From positions 248,001 to 312,000 of the forward strand of contig NZ_JACHJL010000004.1 of the NCBI RefSeq assembly GCF_014203645.1: DNA of 64,000 bases, given 5' to 3'. Both the position numbers and the translations under genes were made by a program. The stretch comes from Streptomyces zagrosensis. GTDB taxonomy: Bacteria; Actinomycetota; Actinomycetes; Streptomycetales; Streptomycetaceae. Of the stretch, positions 28,089 through 37,115 are shown piece after piece (within the stretch, counting starts at the first letter, position 1; the number at the start of each line of letters is the position of its first letter). Under the pieces are notes generated by a model. The model made no database searches, was not told where the DNA came from, and saw only the letters and a list, made by a program, of their open reading frames with translations.

Positions 28089-28997
28089 ATGCTGGATCTG
28101 TCTCGGTTGCGGGCCCTGCATGCGGTGGCCGTGCACGGCTCAGTCAGCGCGGCGGCGGTGGCCCTCGGCTACACCCCGTCTGCGGTCTCGCAGCAGATAG
28201 CGAAGCTGGAGCGGGAGACCAAGACCACGCTCATCGAACGCCGGGGCCGTGGCATCGCCTTGACCGATGCCGCACAACATTTGGCGCATACGGCTCAGCA
28301 GTTGCTCGCCATCGTGGAGCGCGCCGAGACCTCGCTTGAGGAGCGCCGCGGGCAGCCTTCTGGGCGGCTGGCGGTGGGTGCCTTCGCTTCGGCGGCACGC
28401 GGGTTGATGCCCTCGGTGCTCGCCGAAATGACGGCTCAGTACGCGGGTTTGGACATCCGATTGATCGAGGTGGACCCCCATGTATCACCCGACCTGGTGT
28501 CGCGCGGCATGATCGATCTCGCCATCACGCATGACTGGGACATATCGCCACTACCGGCGCCCGATGGGGTGGAGCGGGCCGTGATCGGCGACGACCCTTC
28601 GGACATTCTGGTGCCCCGCGGCCATCCGCTCGCCGGCCGCACCCTGGTACGCCGCAGCGACCTGGCCGCGCAACGATGGATCTGCCAACCGCCGGGCACG
28701 GTCTGCCACGACTGGCTGGTACGGACGCTGCGCGCCTCCGGCCATGAGCCGGACCTGGCCTACCAGGTCGCCGAATATCACACGCAACTTGCACTGGTCG
28801 GCGCTGGCTTGGGCATTGCTCTCGTACCAAGGCTGGGCCGGAGCCCGCTGCCGGATGGCGTATCCGTCGTACCACTCGAACCCACGCCAGTGCGCCGGCT
28901 GTACGCGCTCTGGCGCCTGGGCGCGGCCCGCCGCCCGGCGATCACGGAGGCCGTCCGCGTCCTCCACGACCACTGGCCGCGCTGCGCAGCGGCCTAA
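28089..28997 (+). CDS. LysR-family transcriptional regulator
   Basis: This 302-residue regulator has the LysR N-terminal winged helix-turn-helix (LDLSRLRALHAVAVHGSVSA, then AAVALGYTPSAVSQQIAKLE, then LIERRGRGIALTDAAQ). A two-lobe periplasmic-binding-like effector domain follows (GRLAVGAFASAARGLMPSVL, GLDIRLIEVDPHVSPDLVS, LAITHDWDISP). The ATG at 28089 follows a GGGGAG site; the open frame upstream to 28011 lacks one and overlaps the promoter region. It is divergent from the EamA permease across 133 bp and probably activates it. The effector is unknown. Confidence 0.92.
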   Translation: MLDLSRLRALHAVAVHGSVSAAAVALGYTPSAVSQQIAKLERETKTTLIERRGRGIALTDAAQHLAHTAQQLLAIVERAETSLEERRGQPSGRLAVGAFASAARGLMPSVLAEMTAQYAGLDIRLIEVDPHVSPDLVSRGMIDLAITHDWDISPLPAPDGVERAVIGDDPSDILVPRGHPLAGRTLVRRSDLAAQRWICQPPGTVCHDWLVRTLRASGHEPDLAYQVAEYHTQLALVGAGLGIALVPRLGRSPLPDGVSVVPLEPTPVRRLYALWRLGAARRPAITEAVRVLHDHWPRCAAA

Positions 28998-29428
28998 ACC
29001 CCCGCCCCTCGGTCACCTCCCCCTCGCGCACCTCATGCACCGTGTGCGTCTCATGCGCCGTGTGCGTCTCATGCGCCTGCACGCCTCCATACGCCTCCAC
29101 ACGCCTTTGTGCGCCTCTGTACGCCTCCGCGCGCCCATCAGGCCGCAGCCCCGTCACACGCGGAGTGCGCCCCGCCCGCGTACCCCGGCGGGCCGCGGGC
29201 CGAGCCGTACCCGTACCCGTACCCGTACCCGACCAAGGTCGTCCGCTGTGGTTGCGTGCCCGCACAGGCCGAAGGGGCGCCCGGTGGTCTTCCGGACGCC
29301 CCTTCACAGCAAGCACAGTCGGCGGCCTACCAGCACGGTCAATGCGACCCGGCCGCCAACTCGGCCATCCACGGCCAGTCCTCAGTTCCGCAGAAATTAC
29401 GGGCCCACGGGACTACGGGCCCACAGGT
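28998..29428. other. Gene-free spacer with hexamer repeats and bidirectional terminator
   Basis: The gap between the convergent LysR and peptidase genes contains irregular CGTGTGCGTCTCATG and CGCCTCCA-type repeats (29040-29130), a tract of about five ACCCGT units (29206-29232), and a strong hairpin. GAAGGGGCG (29271-29279) plus CCGG pairs with CCGG plus CGCCCCTTC (29297-29305), with one internal mismatch. The hairpin is well placed to end both transcripts. The repeats are too irregular for CRISPR. No gene is seen. Confidence 0.7.
29271..29305. terminator. Bidirectional hairpin terminator
   Basis: Arms GAAGGGGCG (29271-29279) and CGCCCCTTC (29297-29305) extend inward by CCGG/CCGG around a TGGTCTT loop. 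It lies between the convergent LysR and S37-peptidase genes. Confidence 0.8.
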
Positions 29429-30850
29429 CTACGGCTGGAGGATGGCCTCGCGCTTGAGGTCCCTGCGGTCGAGCTGCTTGTCGTACGGGGCCAGCGGCTT
29501 CGCCGCCTCGTCGCCCGACTTCACGGCCTGCGGCTGGACGCCTGCCCAGTCCAGGACACGTGCGGTGGCCTTGGCGCGCTTCTCAGCGGGCAGGCCAGCG
29601 ATGTTGGCACCGTGGTTGGCGCCGGGCACGGTGTAGACGTAGGAGTCGTTGCGCTTGCCTACGTGGAACGGTTCCGCGCCCCACGGGTCGTTCTCGCCGT
29701 TGACGAACAGCATCTGCTCGCCGTCGTGGCGCACCCAGGAGTCGATGTCATGCATGACATACGGCTGGAACTTCATCGGAATCTCGGCCGGGACCGCGTG
29801 CCGGGGCGCGTCGATGCCCGGGTAGCGCAGCAGGTCCTTGAGCTTGGTGTACTGCACCGTGGGCCAGCCCAGTTGGGTACCCGCCTGGTAGTAGTACGGG
29901 GTGTAACCCTCCAGGCCCTGATCCGTAGTGGAGTCGAAGCCCGAGATCTTGTCGATGTAGTTGTACAGCACATCGTCGGACGCGGTCGGCGCCGGCACAT
30001 CCGCGCAGTCCTTCTCCAGGCTGTACTGCCAAAACGCCCAGGACAGGCTGATGACAGCGTTCTCGTACGCCTTGTCGGCGCTGCCCATCACCTTGAAGGT
30101 ACGGCCCTCGTCGCCCGCCCACTTCTCGAAGCGGGCAACCAGCCGGCCGCGGCGCTCCAGCGCCTCGCGCTGCACAGCGGTCAGGCTGTTGCGGCACTCG
30201 CTTGCACCCACGCGGGAGAAGAACTGGTCGTATGCGCGGTCTTCCCTGTTCACCACGTCGTTGGGCGCCACATACGCCACGGTGCCGTCCATGTCGTTGG
30301 GGTAGAAGCGGCGGAAGTACGTCGCCGTCATGCCGCCCTTGCTGCCGCCGGTGGCCAGCCAGTTCTCGCCGTAGATCGGCTTCAGGGCCCTGTACAGGCG
30401 GTGCTGGTCGCTGGCGGCCTGCCAGATGTCGAGCTTCTTCCAGTCAGCCGGCTTGGGCCGGGAAGGAGTGAAGAAGCGGTACTCCATGGAGAGCTGGTTG
30501 CCGTCGATGATCTGCGTCGGCTCGCTACGGCGCGGCGCCGTGTTGACGTTGTAGCCGGAGGTGAAGAAGACCGTCGGGCGGTCGATGGACTTGTGCAGCA
30601 GGGTGATCCGCTGCTTGAACGTGCCCTTGGTCGGGTGCCGGTGGTCGATCGGCTGCTCGTAGTTGAGCACGAAGAAGCGGTAGCCGTCGTAAGGCTTCTC
30701 TTCTATGAAACTCATCCCCGGTATCTTGAGGATGCGTTCTTTGATGTCGTTTGGCTGTGCGGCGGTCGCCGTTCCCGCCGAAGCGCTGCCCACGCCCACG
30801 GTGCCTATGAGCACCGCAAGCGCGAGCAGCCATCTGAGCGACTTGTGCAT
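29429..30850 (-). CDS. Secreted S37-family (PS-10) tripeptidyl aminopeptidase
   Basis: This 473-residue secreted serine peptidase belongs to family S37, known in Streptomyces as prolyl tri/tetrapeptidyl aminopeptidases. An N-terminal signal peptide (KSLRWLLALAVLIGTVGVGSA) has a likely cleavage after SAGTATA-like residues near 30. The nucleophile Ser is in WLATGGSKGGMTA near residue 168. C-terminal candidates for the Asp and His are FVNGENDPWGAEPFHVG and TVPGANHGANIAGLP. The ATG at 30850 (MHKSLRW) follows GGGAGG. It probably trims extracellular peptides for nutrition. It is a single-gene unit, with the hairpin at 29271-29305 on its downstream side. Confidence 0.93.
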   Translation of the reverse strand: MHKSLRWLLALAVLIGTVGVGSASAGTATAAQPNDIKERILKIPGMSFIEEKPYDGYRFFVLNYEQPIDHRHPTKGTFKQRITLLHKSIDRPTVFFTSGYNVNTAPRRSEPTQIIDGNQLSMEYRFFTPSRPKPADWKKLDIWQAASDQHRLYRALKPIYGENWLATGGSKGGMTATYFRRFYPNDMDGTVAYVAPNDVVNREDRAYDQFFSRVGASECRNSLTAVQREALERRGRLVARFEKWAGDEGRTFKVMGSADKAYENAVISLSWAFWQYSLEKDCADVPAPTASDDVLYNYIDKISGFDSTTDQGLEGYTPYYYQAGTQLGWPTVQYTKLKDLLRYPGIDAPRHAVPAEIPMKFQPYVMHDIDSWVRHDGEQMLFVNGENDPWGAEPFHVGKRNDSYVYTVPGANHGANIAGLPAEKRAKATARVLDWAGVQPQAVKSGDEAAKPLAPYDKQLDRRDLKREAILQP

Positions 30851-30975
30851 TCGCCCTCCCCTGGAGTCCATGATGGTCGCCGTGAACCTATCGGGGGGCG
30901 TACGCGACCGGCTAGCCCCAGTTCACACGGGGGCGGCGACCCGTACGCAATGGTCGAGTCCCGTTACGCTACGTC

Positions 30976-31476
30976 GTGCCCCTCCCCTCTCCGCATGAGA
31001 TGAACCATGCTGTCGGCATGGACCGAGAGGAACGCCAGGGGCCGGGGCGCCCCGAGCCAAGCGAGCGGGCCGAGCGGTTGCGCCAGTATCTGAGCGAGTT
31101 GGAGCGGCGCATCGATGCTCGCTCGCTCGAACTGCTGATGCGCCTGCTCCGCGAACTCAGTGTCTCACCGGCCGTGCGAGGCGGCACCTACGAACTGGGC
31201 ATGAGCCCGGAGGAGCGGGAGCTGTTCACCCCCGCGCTCCAGGCCGAACTGCTGGTCCTGTTCGGGCTGCTCACCTCGAAGGACGAGCGAGTAGTGGTCG
31301 ATCTGGGAGACAGCCCGCACGCGAAGGGCATGAAGGTGCTCGTCCCCCAAGACCGGGCGCACGACCCCGAGTTCCTCCATCGCCACAAGGAGCGGGTAGC
31401 CGCGGAAGCTGCCGAGCGGGAGGCGGACCGGCGCGAGGTGGAGGCCATCGCGCGGGCCAGCGGCATGGACCCGTGA
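30976..31476 (+). CDS. Hypothetical protein, hydrophilic and helical
   Basis: This protein of up to 166 residues has no family I recognise. The core (RLRQYLSELERRIDARSLELLMRLLRELSVSPAV...) is predicted helical, with a middle part (GTYELGMSPEERELFTPAL, then LVLFGLLTSKDERVVVDLG) and a charged C-terminal helix (HRHKERVAAEAAEREADRRE). Start choice is open: GTG 30976 sits 5 bp after a TACGCT -10-like hexamer and could be leaderless, while the ATG at 31018 (MDREERQ) would give 152 residues. It is divergent from the peptidase gene and followed at once by a hairpin. Confidence 0.7.
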   Translation: MPLPSPHEMNHAVGMDREERQGPGRPEPSERAERLRQYLSELERRIDARSLELLMRLLRELSVSPAVRGGTYELGMSPEERELFTPALQAELLVLFGLLTSKDERVVVDLGDSPHAKGMKVLVPQDRAHDPEFLHRHKERVAAEAAEREADRREVEAIARASGMDP

Positions 31477-31493
31477 GCCCCCGACGAGGGGGC
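31477..31493 (+). terminator. Short GC hairpin after hypothetical gene
   Basis: GCCCCC (31477-31482), loop GACGA, GGGGGC (31488-31493), starting directly after the stop codon. No T-run follows. Confidence 0.6.
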
Positions 31494-31634
31494 ACGAAAC
31501 CCGGCAACCAGCACGAAGCGCACGCCGTGGAGGTCGCCGGGCAACCGCCGGTGGGGTGAACTTCCCTCGCCACCCGGGCTTGCTGGTGGCTACCGGTTTG
31601 GGCCACCAGGCTCAGGGGAACACCGCAGCCCGGC

Positions 31635-31670
31635 GCACCTGTGGCACCTGTGGCACCTGTGGCACCTGTG
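31635..31670. repeat. Four tandem copies of GCACCTGTG
   Basis: This is a perfect 9 bp unit repeated four times in the gap between the hypothetical gene and the end of the ABC transporter gene. It is another example of the short-unit duplications found across this window. Confidence 0.8.
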
Positions 31671-31760
31671 GCGCGTCCGGTGCGGCCCGGGTACCACTAC
31701 CGCGCTCGGTGCCGCCCGCGTGCCTGCCACGCCGGCGCCTTCCGTCGCCACTCAGCCCAC

Positions 31761-34700
31761 TCAGCCCTGCACTGCTGCGGTGGCTGCGGTGGTCGGGTCA
31801 CCCCCGGAATAGGCGTGCCACAGCCGTGCGTAGCGCCCGTTGTTGGCCAGCAACTCATCGTGGGTGCCGTCCTCGACGACCCGGCCCCGATCGAGTACCA
31901 CGACGCGGTCCGCGCGTGCGGCCGTCGTCAGTCGGTGCGCCACGACGAGCGTGGTGCGCTTGCCTACGAGCCGGTCGGTGGCCTGGTTGACCAGCGCCTC
32001 AGTGGCGAGGTCGAGCGCGGCGGTCGCCTCGTCGAGCAACAACACGTCCGGGTTGACCAGTTCCGCCCGCGCCAGCGCGATCAACTGCCGCTGCCCGGCC
32101 GAGAGGTTACGTCCACGCTCGGTGACCTCATGGAGATAGCCGCCGACCAGCGTGGCGATCATGTCGTGCGCTCCGACCGCCCGCGCGGCGGCTTCCACCT
32201 CGGCATCGGAGGCGTCGGGGCGACCGTAGGCGATGGCATCTCGTACGGTCCCGGGGAACAGATACGGCTCCTGCGGCACCACACCGAGCCGGTGCCGGTA
32301 TCCCGCCAGACTGAGCTCCCGCACATCCATCCCGTCCACAGTGACCCGGCCCGACGAGGGGTCGTAGAACCGGGCGACGAGCTTGACCAGGGTGGACTTG
32401 CCCGCACCCGTCTCCCCTACGAACGCGACGGACTGACCCGCCGGAATCCGCAGGTTGATCCCGGACAGCGCCTCCTCGGGCTGGTCCGCGGGCCCGTAGT
32501 GGAACCGTACGTTCTCGAATGCGATGTCGCCCCGCAGCTCGCGCACCTCGCGCGGTGCCTCGGCCTCCGGCGTCGTCGTCGGCTCGCGCAGCAACTCCTG
32601 GATGCGGCGCAGCGAGACGGACGCTTGCTGATAACCGTCGAAGACCTGGGAGAGCTGCTGTACGGGGGCGAAGAACAGATCGATGTAGAGCAGATACGCC
32701 ACGAGGGCGCCCGTCGTGAGCGTGCCATCGCTGACCCGTCCGGCACCGACGATCAGGACCAGGGCCGCGGCCACCGACGACAGGAGTTGGACGAACGGGA
32801 AGTAGACCGAGATCAGCCACTGGCCGCGCACCCGGGCCTGACGGTAGCCGTCGCTGCGCTCGGAGAAGCGCCGCCGACCGCTGGTCTCGCGCCGAAACGC
32901 CTGCACGATGCGCAGCCCGGCAACGTTCTCCTGAAGGTCGGCGTTGACGCCGCTGACGCGTTCGCGGGCGAGTTCGTACGCCTTGACGCTTTGCCGCCGG
33001 AAGAAGATGGTGCCGATGACAAGGAGCGGCAACGTCGCGAAGACGACCAAGGCGAGCTGGAGGTCGATCACCAGAAGCGCGACCAGGATGCCGAAGAAGG
33101 TCAACAGGCTGACCAGCGCGGTAACCAGGCCGGTCTGTAGGAAGGTGGAGAGCGCGTCCACGTCGGTGGTCATCCGGGTCATGACCTTGCCGGTCAGCTC
33201 GCGCTCGTAGTAGTCGAGGCCGAGCCGTTGGAGCTGCGCGAAGATCTTGACGCGGAGCGCGTAGAGGACGCGTTCGCCGGTCCGGCCGGTCATCCGGGTC
33301 TCGCCGATCTGCGCCGCCCATTGGCCGAGCACCACGAGCAGCGCAAGCCCGGACGCGGCCCACACGGCGTTCAGCGCCGTTTCCTGCACGCCCTCGTCGA
33401 TGCCGTGTCGGATCAGCACCGGCAGCAGCAACCCCGCCAGGGCATCCAGCGAGACAAGCAGCAGGCTCAGGGCGAGCGGCTTGCCGAAGCCACGCAGCAA
33501 CTTCCGCAGCCCATACGAGCTTTCCGCCCGGGTGGCCTGCTTCTCATCGACCTGTGGGGTGTCGGTGGCAGGCGGCAGCGCGGCCACCTTCGCCAACAAC
33601 TCAGGCTCGCCCGGCATCCCGGCCATCGCGCCCGCGGCAGCCGTCCTCGCAGCAGCCGTCTCGGCCGTGGTCTTGCCCGGCGTGGTCTTACCCGCGGCAG
33701 CCTTACCCGCGGTCATACCCTCGGCGGCCTTGCCGGGGCCGCTTGCGGCGATGTCGTCGCCTTCCGCGGCGTCGGGACGCACCCACAGTTCCGGGGTGAT
33801 GGTGAGCGCGGCGGCGCGCGCCTCGCGGGCTCGCCCCGCGGCGTCGGAGTGTGCCGCGGGGATGTTCCCCGCCGCTGTCTCCGCAACCGATATCTCCGCT
33901 ATCTCCTCGGCTATTCGGTCATCGAGCCCCGGTATTCGATCTTCTGGTATTCGATCGTCGGGTATCGCGTGGGGTCGGCGGCCGGCGGACTCTGCTAGGT
34001 GCCCACCGGGGCCGGACAGGCTTCGTCCGCGGTCGTCCGGCGCATGGCCCGCACGGCCGGCACGGCGCTCGTCGAAACCGGGGGCGTCGCTGTCCGGAGC
34101 GGACGGGCGGGCTGCGGGCGTGAGAAGCCCTGCCGCGGCGGACTCGCCGCCGAACGTCCCGGCGAGCGACGCTCGTATTCCTCCCGGCCCCGCGCCCTCG
34201 GCCCGCTCAACCCGCTGGGTGCGGCCCGGCGCGGACGAGTCCGCGCCCGTCCCGCCACTGTCATCGGAGCCCAAGCCCGAGCCGGAGCCCGAGCCGGGGC
34301 CCTTGTCCAGGGCCGCATGCGGGGGTCCGGCCTGGTAGCTCAGACCGGCCGCGTCGTGCGGTACATCGCCCAGTTCGTCCGGGTCGGTCAGCAGCCGGCG
34401 GTAGAGCGGGCACCGCTCGGTGAGCTCGTCATGGGTGCCGACGTCGGCGAGGCGCCCGCTGTCGAGCACGGCAATCCGGTCGGCGAGGGCCAGCGTGGAC
34501 TGACGGTGGGCGATGAGCAGCGTGGTACGGCCGGCCATCACGCCGCGCAGCGCCTCATGGATCTCATGCTCTACGCGGGCGTCCACCGCGGAGGTGGCAT
34601 CGTCGAGGACCAGCAGCCTGGGGTCGGTGAGAATCGCCCTGGCCAGGGCGACCCGTTGGCGCTGGCCACCGGAGAGAGTCAGTCCTTGCTCGCCGACCTC

Positions 34701-36329
34701 GGTGTCGTAGCCGTCCGGCAGGTCCATGATGAAGCCGTCTGCCTGAGCGGCGCGCGCGGCGGTGCGTACCTGCTCGTCGGTGGCGTCGGGCAGCCCGTAT
34801 GCGATGTTCTCGCGCACGCTGGCGGAGAAGAGAAAGCTGTTTTCCGGAACCAGGCCGATGGCGGCGCGCAACGACTCGAAGGTCAGATCGCGTACGTCGT
34901 GCCCGCCGATCCTGACCGAGCCGCCCGTCACGTCGTAAAAGCGCGGTAGCAGCAGCGACAGCGTTGACTTGCCGCTGCCGGACGCGCCGACGACGGCCAG
35001 CGTCTCGCCCGGGGCAATGCGCAGCGACACGTCATCGAGCACGGGGCGCAGGGGTGTGCCACGCTCACCGGGGCCGGCCGCAGCGGCCTTGGCGGGCACG
35101 TCGGCACCGGCCTCGACCGTCTTGGCCTTGGCATCGGCCGCGTCCGCCGTAGTGGGCGCGGCGGTATCGGCCTCGACCGTCTTGGCCTGGGCATCAGCCG
35201 TGTCCGCCGTAGTGGGCGCGGCGGTATCGGCCTCGACCGTCTTGGCCTGGGCGTCGGCGACGCCGTATCTGAAGGTGACGTGAGCGAACTCGACCGTCGC
35301 GGGTGCGTCGTCGGGCAACTGCTTGGCATCCGGCCGTTCCGCTATGGCCGGCTCGGTGTCGATCAGCTCGAAGACCCGCTCGACGCCGGCGCGGGCCTGC
35401 TGGCCGACGGTCAGCATCATGGTGAGCATGCGGACGGGTCCAACGAGTTGCGCCAGATAGGTGGAGAAGGCGACGAAGGTGCCGAGGGTGACCTCTCCCC
35501 GCGTGGCCATCCAGCCGCCGAGGGCCAGCATGGCGACCTGACCGAGCGCGGGCACCGCCTGGAGAGCCGGGGTGTAACGGGAGTTGAGACGCACGGTCCG
35601 CAGCCGGGCCGCGAACAGCCTACGACTGACCTCGCGCAGCTTGCCGGTCTCCTGCTCCTCTTGGCCGAAGCCCTTGACCACCCGCACGCCGGTGACCGCG
35701 CCCTCCACGACACCGGCCACAGCTGCCGCCTGCCCCTGCGCGTACCAGGTCGCGGGGAAGAGACGGTCACGGCTGCGCGAGGCGATGAACCACAGGGCGG
35801 GGGCCACGGCCAGCGCCACCACGGTGAGCAGCGGGGACAACGTCACCATCACGATCAGCGAGATGATGAAGAGCAGAACGTTCCCGATCATCATCGGGAT
35901 CATGAACAGCAGGCCCTGCACCAGTTGCAAGTCGCTGGTACCACGACCGACGACCTGGCCTGTGCTCAGCTCGTCCTGCCGCTTCCCGTCGAGGCGGGAG
36001 ATCGACTGGAACATCTCGGTCCGCAGATCGTGCTGCACATCGAGGGCCAAGCGCCCGCCGTAGAACCGTCGGATGTACGTCAACCCGTACACCACGAGAG
36101 CGGCGACGATCAGCAGCACAGCCCACGGGGCGAGCGACCGGTCGTTGGAGACGATCACGTCGTCGATGATCAGCTTCGGTACGAGCGGGACGAGCGCCGT
36201 GACGGCCATGCCAGCGAGCGACGCACCGAGCGCGAGCACCACATTGCGCCGATACCGCCAACAGTAACGGGTCAGTCTGCGCGCCCAGCCCTCTTGCTTT
36301 GCGCTGGTCGTCGCGGCTGTCGCTGTCAC
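31761..36329 (-). CDS. Fused full-length ABC exporter (TMD-NBD-TMD-NBD)
   Basis: This 1522-residue protein has two complete ABC exporter halves in one chain. TMD1 covers about residues 20-310, NBD1 has Walker A GASGSGKST near 450 and signature LTLSGGQRQRVALA, TMD2 covers about 925-1220, and NBD2 has Walker A GETGAGKST near 1308 and signature RNLSAGQRQLIALA. NBD1 has VLDDATSAVD where NBD2 has LLDEATAALD, so the first site lacks the catalytic Glu. This degenerate-site pattern is typical of heterodimeric multidrug or lipid exporters. A 256-residue disordered linker joins the halves, and a three-copy 20-residue repeat interrupts NBD1 (about 356-410). The GTG at 36329 follows GGGAGG and is preferred over the ATG at 36371. 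Confidence 0.92.
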   Translation of the reverse strand: MTATAATTSAKQEGWARRLTRYCWRYRRNVVLALGASLAGMAVTALVPLVPKLIIDDVIVSNDRSLAPWAVLLIVAALVVYGLTYIRRFYGGRLALDVQHDLRTEMFQSISRLDGKRQDELSTGQVVGRGTSDLQLVQGLLFMIPMMIGNVLLFIISLIVMVTLSPLLTVVALAVAPALWFIASRSRDRLFPATWYAQGQAAAVAGVVEGAVTGVRVVKGFGQEEQETGKLREVSRRLFAARLRTVRLNSRYTPALQAVPALGQVAMLALGGWMATRGEVTLGTFVAFSTYLAQLVGPVRMLTMMLTVGQQARAGVERVFELIDTEPAIAERPDAKQLPDDAPATVEFAHVTFRYGVADAQAKTVEADTAAPTTADTADAQAKTVEADTAAPTTADAADAKAKTVEAGADVPAKAAAAGPGERGTPLRPVLDDVSLRIAPGETLAVVGASGSGKSTLSLLLPRFYDVTGGSVRIGGHDVRDLTFESLRAAIGLVPENSFLFSASVRENIAYGLPDATDEQVRTAARAAQADGFIMDLPDGYDTEVGEQGLTLSGGQRQRVALARAILTDPRLLVLDDATSAVDARVEHEIHEALRGVMAGRTTLLIAHRQSTLALADRIAVLDSGRLADVGTHDELTERCPLYRRLLTDPDELGDVPHDAAGLSYQAGPPHAALDKGPGSGSGSGLGSDDSGGTGADSSAPGRTQRVERAEGAGPGGIRASLAGTFGGESAAAGLLTPAARPSAPDSDAPGFDERRAGRAGHAPDDRGRSLSGPGGHLAESAGRRPHAIPDDRIPEDRIPGLDDRIAEEIAEISVAETAAGNIPAAHSDAAGRAREARAAALTITPELWVRPDAAEGDDIAASGPGKAAEGMTAGKAAAGKTTPGKTTAETAAARTAAAGAMAGMPGEPELLAKVAALPPATDTPQVDEKQATRAESSYGLRKLLRGFGKPLALSLLLVSLDALAGLLLPVLIRHGIDEGVQETALNAVWAASGLALLVVLGQWAAQIGETRMTGRTGERVLYALRVKIFAQLQRLGLDYYERELTGKVMTRMTTDVDALSTFLQTGLVTALVSLLTFFGILVALLVIDLQLALVVFATLPLLVIGTIFFRRQSVKAYELARERVSGVNADLQENVAGLRIVQAFRRETSGRRRFSERSDGYRQARVRGQWLISVYFPFVQLLSSVAAALVLIVGAGRVSDGTLTTGALVAYLLYIDLFFAPVQQLSQVFDGYQQASVSLRRIQELLREPTTTPEAEAPREVRELRGDIAFENVRFHYGPADQPEEALSGINLRIPAGQSVAFVGETGAGKSTLVKLVARFYDPSSGRVTVDGMDVRELSLAGYRHRLGVVPQEPYLFPGTVRDAIAYGRPDASDAEVEAAARAVGAHDMIATLVGGYLHEVTERGRNLSAGQRQLIALARAELVNPDVLLLDEATAALDLATEALVNQATDRLVGKRTTLVVAHRLTTAARADRVVVLDRGRVVEDGTHDELLANNGRYARLWHAYSGGDPTTAATAAVQG
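35101..35260. repeat. 60 bp tandem repeat inside the ABC exporter gene
   Basis: Units begin at 35101, 35161 and 35221, each carrying GGCCTCGACCGTCTTGGCC at the same offset. The first two are full length and the third is cut off after about 40 bp. In protein terms they give repeats of about 20 residues (AKTVEADTAAPTTAD) inserted between the first strand and Walker A of NBD1. The frame is kept throughout. Confidence 0.9.
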
Positions 36330-36662
36330 TCCCGGCCTCCCCGCCTGATGGTCATCATCGGAAGGCTGCAACGCCGTGGCGTGCGGATTTCATTCCGCTG
36401 TAACAAATGAAGGCGCGCACAGGGGGCATACAGGGGGCGTACACATGATCGAGCGCCGGGTTCACGCCCCCTAAGCGCCGGGGCTCATACCCCCGGCCCA
36501 GGCCGGCGAGGCGGGCCCGCGGCGCCGGTCCCGCACCTCGCCGCAGCAGTCCCCGCCCCACCCAACACAGCCCACAGCCCACGCGCCGATCTCGCCAGCC
36601 AGGCGGGGTAACCGGGCAGCCCTCACAGGACCCAGGCCGTACATGACAACTCCTGCACCCAG
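36330..36662. other. Upstream region of the ABC exporter
   Basis: The 333 bp hold no gene. A weak inverted repeat, TTCATT-N11-AATGAA (36389-36411), lies about 60 bp upstream of the exporter start and could be an operator. A short direct repeat CAGGGGGC-TACA (near 36420-36442) lies beside it. The rest is GC-rich with no clear hairpin. Confidence 0.45.
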
Positions 36663-36944
36663 CTAGGCCGCCGCGACACCCACCCCCTCAGGCAGCACGA
36701 CGGCAGCGGCGCAGTGTGTCGCGACGTCATCGAGGCGCAGGCCGAGCGTCACCGCCAGGGCTGCGATGGTGAAGAAGGCCGGGGTCGGCGCCCGGCCCGT
36801 CTCAATCTTGCGGAGGGTCTCGGCGGAGATGCCGGCCCCGGCGGCGATGACGGCCATGCTGCGTTCGCCGCGTGCCTGTCGCAGCAGCAGCCCGAGGTGA
36901 CGGCCGCGCTCGCGTTCGAGCGGAGTAAGAGGTGTGCGCACCAT
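36663..36944 (-). CDS. XRE-type helix-turn-helix regulator
   Basis: This 93-residue protein is a single Cro/CI-type domain: ERERGRHLGLLLRQARGERS, then MAVIAAGAGISAETLRKIE, TGRAPTPAFFTIAALAVTLG, LRLDDVATHC. It starts at ATG 36944 and is divergent from methionine aminopeptidase. A perfect ATACCGGTAT palindrome lies 13 bp upstream of its start, suggesting autoregulation and control of the aminopeptidase gene. The pairing of a small XRE regulator with a type I aminopeptidase is an arrangement I recall from Streptomyces genomes; its purpose is not known to me. Confidence 0.87.
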   Translation of the reverse strand: MVRTPLTPLERERGRHLGLLLRQARGERSMAVIAAGAGISAETLRKIETGRAPTPAFFTIAALAVTLGLRLDDVATHCAAAVVLPEGVGVAAA

Positions 36945-36956
36945 GCGACCATTCTA

Positions 36957-36966
36957 ATACCGGTAT
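36957..36966. promoter_or_regulatory. ATACCGGTAT palindrome in divergent promoter
   Basis: A perfect 10 bp palindrome between the XRE gene and map, in an unusually AT-rich stretch (TAATACCGGTATAGTAATAACGGTA). TAATA-CGGTA occurs twice as a direct repeat (36955 and 36969). It could be the XRE operator and overlaps likely -10 elements. Confidence 0.7.
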
Positions 36967-37021
36967 AGTAATAACGGTACGAGCAAGGGCGAGCCGCCAC
37001 GGCTACGCCCTCATTCGCCCT

Positions 37022-37055
37022 GCTCACGCGCCAGCGAAAGCGCTGGCTCGTGAGC
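37022..37055 (+). promoter_or_regulatory. Strong leader hairpin before map
   Basis: GCTCACG-C-GCCAGCG (37022-37036) pairs with CGCTGGC-T-CGTGAGC (37041-37055) around AAAG, a 14 bp stem with one mismatch. It lies 60 bp upstream of the map start, after the probable promoter, so it would form in the 5' leader of the mRNA. It could be an attenuator or an mRNA-stability element. Confidence 0.6.
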
Positions 37056-37115
37056 TCGGCTGACGGCGGCGACCTGCGAGTTCGCCGTAGGCACAACACG
37101 AAAGGCCACAGCGAG

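Noticed and set aside
29206..29236. ACCCGT hexamer repeats between LysR and the peptidase gene, first considered as CRISPR or telomere-like repeat.
   Set aside because: Units are too short, no spacers exist, and they fit simple slippage.
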